Below, one piece after another: positions 58,199 to 64,000 of a stretch of 64,000 bases of DNA. Both the position numbers and the translations under genes were made by a program. The notes beneath the pieces were generated by a model. That model was not told where the DNA came from, did no database searches, and saw only the letters and a program-made list of their open reading frames with translations. The DNA is from Isoetes taiwanensis (Eukaryota > Streptophyta > Lycopodiopsida > Isoetales > Isoetaceae). The DNA is taken from NCBI GenBank assembly GCA_021234155.1, contig JAJEKV010000164.1, positions 1 to 64,000 on the forward strand, given 5' to 3'. The stretch's first letter is position 1, and every line of letters starts with the position of its first letter.

Positions 58199-58733
58199 GA
58201 TGTCCAGGTTTACCACTAGAGTTGCATGTCTAGGTTAACCACTTTACATGGATGTCCAGGTTTACCACTAGACTAACATGTCTAGGTTTACCACTAGACT
58301 AACATGTCTAGGCTAACCACTATACTAACATGTCTAGATTAACCACTTTACATGCATCTAGGTTTACCACTAGACTAACATGTCCAGGTTTACCACTAGA
58401 GTTGCATGTCTAGGTTAACCACTTTACATGCATGTCTAGGTTTACCACTAGACTAACATGTCTAGGCTAACCACTATACTAACATGTCTAGGTTAACCAC
58501 TTTACATGCATGTCTAGGTTTACCACCAGACTAACATGTCCAGGTTTACCACTAGAGTTGCATGTCTAGGTTTACCACTAGACTAACATGTCTAGGCTAA
58601 CCACTATACTAACATGTCTAGGTTTACCACTAGAGTTGCATGTCTAGGTTTACCACTAGACTTACATGTCCAGGTTTACCACTAGACTTACATGTCCAGG
58701 TTTACCACTAGAGTTGCATGTGTAGGTTAACAC
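58199..58733 (-). repeat. 26-bp minisatellite array 2 (inverted relative to array 1)
   Basis: About 20 units of the same monomer as array 1 but in reverse complement (TGTCCAGGTTTACCACTAGA). CCAGG is preserved throughout. Isolated forward-orientation units recur at about 59,195-59,275. Confidence 0.95.
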
Positions 58734-58761
58734 AACCAAGACTTTTTTATAACATAAACAG

Positions 58762-59079
58762 TTGGAAGAGGAAGAGGACGACGAGATGAGGATAGAACGG
58801 ATGAAGGTCTTGAAGAAATACCTGATCGGCGAAAAGGCAATGAGGGTAGTGCTTGAGGGCACTGCACTGCCTCGAAGGATAAGAGTATGTCTCCAGGAGA
58901 TGGCTCGAGTTTGGAAGCACCACAGAAAAGAGTTGATAAATTTGATTCTGCAGTCAACTATATTCTGGCCCGACCTTCTCGACATGGAGTTCTGGTTCAA
59001 GGGTGATGTCGAGGTGGAGGACTTCACACTAGAAACCGTGAGTCAAGCTCGAGAGGAATACCAAGAGTTGTTCGGGTGA
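58762..59079 (+). CDS. Acidic/basic unassigned exon in MULE
   Basis: An open frame of 105 codons directly follows a good splice acceptor (AAACAG at 58,756-58,761). It starts EEEEDDEMRIERMKVLKKYL and contains EGTALPRRIRVCLQEMARVW, HHRKELINLILQSTIFWPDL and FTLETVSQAREEYQELFG before the stop. The composition looks like a folded, helical, real protein, not repeat shadow. If it is an exon, the upstream exon could be the acidic ORF at 55,119 with both arrays in the intron, but I did not find a donor that keeps the frame. Otherwise translation could start at ATG 58,786. No family known to me. Confidence 0.45.
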   Translation: MEEEEDDEMRIERMKVLKKYLIGEKAMRVVLEGTALPRRIRVCLQEMARVWKHHRKELINLILQSTIFWPDLLDMEFWFKGDVEVEDFTLETVSQAREEYQELFG

Positions 59080-59317
59080 AGTCCTATGGTTCAGATTGAC
59101 TCGTTGTTTTTTCATAGTCTAATGGTCTAAGGTTTCTCAAATGTAATTATTTTTTCAAATTTACACTTGGTTTCTTCTTATATGAGGGAGTGCTTAGACA
59201 TCTAAGTCTAGTGGCAAAAATGTGTAACCAAGGTGGTTAACCTGGACAGCCTAGTTTAGTGGTTAAGTGGACTAAGCAAAATCCAAGTATAATAGTGAGA
59301 AGTTTATTATAGAACAT

Positions 59318-59580
59318 CCACAAGTGAAGGATTAAAGCAAACTCCACACACTTTTCCCCGCTAAAAGTTTTTTTCTTCCTAACCCTTTGTATCGGCCTTT
59401 TGTGTCGGCTCGGAGCCATTAAAAGTATATGGAAAGTCGATGGCAAACATATCATGTAAACATATCATCTAAACATATCGCGGCAAACATAATGCAAACA
59501 TAATAAGTATATGGTTCTAAACATCATGTAAACATAAAGCAAATATAAAGCAAGGATCCACAAGTGAAGGATTAAAGCAA
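59318..59580 (+). repeat. Direct repeat CCACAAGTGAAGGATTAAAG
   Basis: The 25-base sequence beginning CCACAAGTGAAGGATTAAAG occurs at about 59,318 and 59,549. The 10-11 bp AAACATAATGC repeats lie between the copies (59,440-59,545). Confidence 0.8.
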
Positions 59581-60002
59581 ACCCAAGTAAGGTATATCAC
59601 AAAATAGAAGATCAACAAGTCAAGCATTAAGAAAAATTTACTCCTCAAGGTGTCGTGCACATTCACGTGCAAACATGGTATCCCCACCACTTTCTTCTTC
59701 TTCCTCTTATGGCATTATATGAAAGGAATTGGCCTAGCTATGGTGCTCCCATTGAAGTCCTTTGTTGTTGGCATGCAAGGTGCAACACCTCTTTGAACAT
59801 TAGAGGACTTCAAATTCTCTAACTTTTGGGTGAGAGCTCAAGAAGGAAATCAACTTCACTAATGATGTGAGGGTTGCTACTTAATGTATCCCTTTATGTT
59901 ATGAAGGCTAGCATCTATACTCTCCAACATGTCTCTACGTAGGGTCAACGAAACACTTCTCCACATGAGGCTCCAACTCCACATCAATAAGGCTTGTTGA
60001 GG

Positions 60003-61840
60003 TCAAAGTAGAAGGCACGACGCCATCGCTACAATCATCCACCTCATAATCCTCTCTGCAATAGATCTCAAGTTTTCCAAACCACCAGCTTGGGAACCGT
60101 AAAGAGTTCCACACACTCTCAATATGTCTTCATCCCTATAGCTGCCCATCATTTGAATCACTTTAATTTGATGCTTGCACATGTTACCCTTCATACCCCA
60201 TGGGCAATCGCAACAAGCCCAATTCTCATTTGCCACAACTACCATGTATGGAAGGGCCTCTCTATTCTCATCCCAAGCATCCATGTTTTGGCTCCAAACT
60301 TCAGCCCTACCTTGTTGGTAGTCTAGCCACCTCACTGCTACATCGTGAATCTTTTTTTTTGCCCCAATGATTGCCGCCTCTCGATAACTTGTTCCCCTGC
60401 CTCATGGGTTTTATCTTAAAACCGTAGTCTTTCTTGAACCTATCAAAGGATATATGTGTCTCCATTATGCATGTCAAGATGTAAAGCAACCAATCAATCC
60501 TCAAGGCCTCTCAAATGCTTGGAGAGACCAAGCCTCCTCTTCATACCGGCATGATATGACTCTATGCTTGCATTTGTCTCTTTGGTTTGCATGGGGATAC
60601 ATCCGAAGTAGCAACAATCCAGAAGTAATGTTCTTTGTCCACACCTTGCTCATGTATTTCACAACTTTCTTGTAGACCTTGTGCCTTTCCTTGAACTTTT
60701 CCAAGCGCCTTAATCCCTCTTCCCTACACGAGTCTATATAGTCTTGCCCATATCTACCATCCCCATCAACATGAATACCATACATGATGTCTCCTAATTC
60801 CTTGAACATTTGGGCCCTCCGCTTCTTATCTTTAACCCGCTTCACCAACATCTTCAACCAGGTTTCGCCTCATATGCCACAAGCACAATTGATACGTGAT
60901 ATGGGCCAAACATCCCTCAAAGCATTGATCTCGGCCCGGCATCATCCACAATGAAGCAAGAAGGGGACCAAGTGGGATCATTCTTATGGATGTGTTCCTT
61001 CATGGCCACAAGCCATGGTCTGGATCTCCTCTTCCTCTCAAGACTAGATGTGAGAACCCAAGCTACCGAACTCCATTCCCATGGTCGTGTAAAGCAACCA
61101 TGTGTACAAACCGAAGCAATGGTCATTGGTTTTGAAGGTGGAGTCCATGGAAATTGCCTCACCTTTTCCATGCTCCAAAAGAGTTTTCAGCCGGAATGGA
61201 GTCATTATACCCAAAGTAAAGGGCCTGCCCTCTTGATACAAAAACACGCCTCGGGGATGAAGAGAAACCCACATTCTAACACTTAAAGCAACATCTCGAT
61301 GCAACATCCAAGTGGATCTAGCAACCTTGGAGATAAGTTGTGAAGGTCATCCATGGCAAGAAATTCATCTCTATGTCTTGGTCTATCCGATTAATTTGCT
61401 TTTGTAAGCTCCAATGCTCTTCGGTTGCTCATGACCGTTGAGCTGAATGATTTTGTTGTATCAAATCCTTAGCCCAATCCTTCTTCTCCTTGGATAAATG
61501 AGGTGCAAGCTCAAGCCTTGTGTTCTTACATGTTGGATCTCCACTACCATGGCAAACTTGCTCTTTGCTATCAATATGGTTCATCTCATAGAAAGTTAAC
61601 TTGGTCCACTCATGCTTTAGATACAACCGCTTTTGCTTGGAAGTGGCACAAAGCAGCCCCGCTTAAAATTGGTTTTGCTCCCCGCGCGATTGGTTTGCGG
61701 TGTGGTGGAGGATGGTCCCTATGATCTTGTGGCCCAAAGGCACACCAATAGTCTGTCACATAACAGCCAAGGTTAGCTGAATTGTAGGCAAGTTGTAACC
61801 TAAATTTGCAAGATTCATTTTTGACGCCATGCAAGAAAAA
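60003..61840 (-). pseudogene. MULE transposase with SWIM zinc finger, degraded
   Basis: Minus strand, read through frameshifts. An N-terminal segment begins CKFRLQLAYNSANLGCYVTD (61,815-61,755), then comes HVCHGSGDPTCKNTRLE-like sequence near 61,560. The MULE transposase core starts at 61,250-61,060 with GRPFTLGIMTPFRLKTLLEH and ISMDSTFKTNDHCFGLYT (the DxTFKTN block holds the first catalytic Asp). FIVDDAGPRSML follows near 60,945 (second Asp region). Helical segments (60,857-60,501) lead to a SWIM finger at 60,172-60,219, CCDCPWGMKGNMCKH (CxC...CxH). The transposase would excise and reinsert the element. At least five frame breaks make this copy inactive as assembled. Confidence 0.85.
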
Positions 61841-62680
61841 TTACTTTACTTGACAAGGCTTAGGTGTGAATTCTCATCCGCCAATCTCTTCACCGCCCTG
61901 GTTTCCTCGTGTCCGAATCACGCTTGTAGAAATTTGTATGGGACCCTCGGGCGTTCTCCTCAGCCTTTATAAAATCTGCAACCCTATTTGTTGGGATGAA
62001 ACATGTGTACACCCGTAATCAAAGATTGCTCCCCATCATCAAGGGAAAATTCAAGAAAGGTGGAGCAAAGATGGAAGCTTGCATTTGGCCTTGGATGCAA
62101 CTCCAATTGCCAATCGAGCATCTCTTTGTAAATGAACCGGAGGGGGCTCATGAATGCGGATCAAGCTAAGCCTCCGCAATGATATTATATTTTGTTCAAA
62201 TGCTAAGGTTTTGGAGTGAGGTTTAAGGATTCCGTAACTCACCCGGGCATCGAGTCCACCCTATCAGCTTTTGAATCGGCCTCCATTGACCTTCAAGTCA
62301 TGGTGAAGTCGCCCTTCAAGCTTCAATAACAGAGTTCTTGGGAGCTCCGGCCTTGCGACTTCAAAAACAAAACAGGGGAGAATAGGGCTCCGGGGAATCA
62401 TTGCAAAGGCCAATTTGGAATGGTCGTTGGAGTTGAGTGTGTTGATACCAGTATTGTGCGGGAAAGAGGGACTTGGAGTAATGATTGTAGCAGATTGAGT
62501 AATGCGGATGCGGTGAAAGCAGTGAAAAAAATGATAAGTGGAAGGGGATTTAGTCGACCGCATGCATTGGCGTGTATAGTTTGCGCCTATCTATGTTAGG
62601 CCCCATCCATCAATCCGTGGATGGGCATGCATTGGTGATGCCGGACATGAGATGGGCCATCCTGAATCTCGGATGCATGA
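61841..62680. other. MULE right subterminal region
   Basis: No gene is supported. It presumably includes the transposase promoter side. An open stretch at 62,264-62,563 (minus) has no recognised domain. Confidence 0.45.
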
Positions 62681-62761
62681 GGCGATGGCTACCGGATCCA
62701 TGGCCGAGCTTACCACGAATTCCTGCCCGGGTTTACCACATCCCAGAGTAGGAATACGGCG
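62681..62761 (-). repeat. Right terminal inverted repeat of MULE
   Basis: Reverse complement of 54,673-54,753. Contains the monomer-like TGCCCGGGTTTACC (62,724-62,737) and CCATGGCCGAGCTTACC (62,698-62,714), so its orientation matches array 2. Confidence 0.8.
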
Positions 62762-62792
62762 TTCTATTCCGTCTGATAGCCTGATCTTCTGC

Positions 62793-63091
62793 TGTAAGGG
62801 GTTTTGACCCATTACAAATTGATTGGGAATCAATTCGGCCTGTTCTAAGCTACTTCAATTTTTGGTGTTAGCTTAGCGAGACGCTCCAATTGGGAGTGTT
62901 CTTGATTGCTCTTTGAGCAATACTGCTGTTGCAGTATCAAGTTCTTGTGTTAGAACTTCTGAAGCTGGGCTTCAGACTGATCCTGGGGAACAATAAGCGA
63001 TCGTGCATGGGGAGCTCAGGGAGTTCACGGTTGTGGGAAATTCTGGGAATTCTAGGTAGCGCGGTCTATCTACTTTTTGTAGGCATTGACA
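62793..63091 (+). repeat. 5' LTR of a further LTR retrotransposon
   Basis: The end GGCATTGACA at 63,082-63,091 is fixed by the primer-binding site three bases later. The start TGTAAGGGG at 62,793 is a guess from the TG rule (299 bp). The 3' LTR would be beyond the window. Confidence 0.6.
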
Positions 63092-63094
63092 GTT

Positions 63095-63106
63095 TGGTAT
63101 CAGAGC
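63095..63106 (+). promoter_or_regulatory. Primer-binding site, initiator tRNA-Met type
   Basis: TGGTATCAGAGC is complementary to the 3' end of plant initiator tRNA-Met and is the standard primer site of many plant LTR retrotransposons. It lies three bases after the LTR end. Confidence 0.9.
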
Positions 63107-63119
63107 AAGGTTTAGAGCC

Positions 63120-64000
63120 ATGACTGATCCGATGCAGAATATGGCGCAGCCAATTGATGGGTTGCCAACTGTTGCTCTAACAAATGGCATAGTGCCCGCG
63201 CTTCGTGATATTCATCTGGAAGACCTGCCAGTATTCGATTTTGAAGCGATGCTGCAGGCACAACCTCCCGCTGTTAGTGAGCAACCTCTTAGTAATATCG
63301 GGCACCCTGGGGGTGACCCAATCTCACAGGCAGGTTTAGTTACTAGCGAGGTGAGTACCATTGTCGTGGAGTGAGCTCTCGGGAGCAAAGCTCCAACAAA
63401 GACAATTGTTACGGCGACGACAACAAGCATTATCGTATTTGAGAGAATTCTCAAGAAGAGCAATCTTTGATTGCTAGAACTCTAGATAATATGCAGAGAC
63501 AAAGGAATCGGTGGATACTGGAAAGTGCTGCCCGGAGCCAGCGCCTTAGGGAATCTATTGACCGGCTTACACCTTAACTCTAGAAGTATTGCAAATAATT
63601 CCACAACCCAAGCTGCACGAGGTACTACTAGGGGATCTAGGGGTGAGTGCACCACTTGGAGTTGGTCACTTATCGGACACACGCCAACTGGATCAGGAAT
63701 GATCCTCCCGAGGAGACCGAACGCTCTTGGAGGAGGAAATCAAAGCTCGAAAAGATGAAAATGCCAAGTTTGATGGGACAGAACACCAGAGGATGTGATG
63801 CTCGTTGGGTCGCATGAAATATATTATGCAAAATACTAAGAAAGGTGACACAAAAAAGGTATTGCACGCTCTCTTAAGCTGAAAGGTGCCGGGCGCTGTG
63901 GTGGGCTATCCACACCGAGCATGAAAGACTTTTCTGGCCTTGGACTTTCCGCAGTTTATTCAAGGATGAGTACGCCACTTTGACAAATGCCATGCACTAA
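63120..64000 (+). pseudogene. gag start of LTR retrotransposon, cut by window edge
   Basis: ATG at 63,120, 13 bp after the primer site, opens MTDPMQNMAQPIDGLPTVAL and stays open for 84 codons before a stop at 63,372. Coding-like sequence continues in other frames (EEEIKAREDENAKFDGTEHQ near 63,735-63,795), reminiscent of the segment just before a gag domain. No zinc knuckle or pol is reached. The element differs from copies A and B in LTR, primer site and gag start. Confidence 0.6.

Larger units (their letters stand above)
54673..62761. mobile_element. MULE-like element with terminal inverted repeats
   Basis: About 81 bp at 54,673-54,753 (starting CGCCGTATTCCTACTC) recur inverted at 62,681-62,761 with very few differences. 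They enclose 8.1 kb that includes a MULE transposase remnant on the minus strand. I found no convincing 8-10 bp target duplication just outside, so the true ends may lie a little further out. Inside are two minisatellite arrays of opposite orientation and plus-strand acidic ORFs, possibly acquired. The right end abuts the 5' LTR of another element. Confidence 0.65.

Noticed and set aside
55950-58733. CRISPR-like array
   Set aside because: The units are contiguous 26-bp tandem monomers without unique spacers, and the context is a plant nuclear transposon.
1-64000. Transfer or ribosomal RNA genes
   Set aside because: No cloverleaf with the usual A/B boxes and no rRNA-like segment was noticed; only the tRNA-Met-complementary primer site at 63,095 was found.

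Overview
The window reads as nuclear DNA of a land plant with a large, repeat-rich genome. Spliced exons of plastid-type pyruvate kinase, Ty1/copia and Ty3/gypsy LTR retrotransposons, plant-style LINEs with a DUF4283-like first ORF, and a MULE transposase with a SWIM zinc finger all point that way. I cannot place the species. A seedless plant or gymnosperm with long introns is plausible but unproven. Almost everything here is mobile DNA. The only recognisable host gene is the 3' end of a plastidial pyruvate kinase alpha gene (about 14.1-15.0 kb, plus strand).

Layout. 0-1.6 kb: 3' part of a decayed copia element and its short 3' LTR. 1,910-12,952: gypsy copy A, plus strand, LTRs at both ends, 5-bp target duplication TTTTG. 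13.0-15.0 kb: pyruvate kinase terminal exons. 15.1-16.1 kb: a near-perfect inverted repeat with 388-bp arms. 16.1-31.8 kb: AT-rich intergenic or intronic DNA with old LINE pieces (an L1-type fragment at 26.3-27.8 kb and an RTE-like 3' end at 30.95-31.55 kb, both minus). 31,814-42,816: gypsy copy B, minus strand, same family as A, target duplication GCAAA. 42,909-51,037: a full-length LINE on the minus strand with a 37-base A tail, a 13-bp target duplication and long uninterrupted ORFs. 51.06-52.33 kb: remnant of a cut-and-paste transposase-like gene, apparently interrupted by the LINE. 54.67-62.76 kb: a MULE-like element with terminal inverted repeats. It holds a degraded transposase, two acidic plus-strand ORFs and two 26-bp minisatellite arrays in opposite orientation. 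62.8-64.0 kb: 5' LTR, tRNA-Met-type primer site and gag start of another LTR element that runs off the window.

The most notable points are these. The MULE has a symmetric architecture, and its minisatellite monomer resembles a motif inside its own terminal repeat. The LINE carries possible extra ORFs upstream of ORF1 and overlapping the end of ORF2. Both gypsy copies have about 3 kb of extra coding-like sequence after integrase. The long hairpin lies just downstream of the pyruvate kinase exons. Differences between repeat copies cluster at CCWGG/GC-rich motifs while AT-rich parts are identical, which suggests that part of the apparent decay could be assembly or base-calling error.
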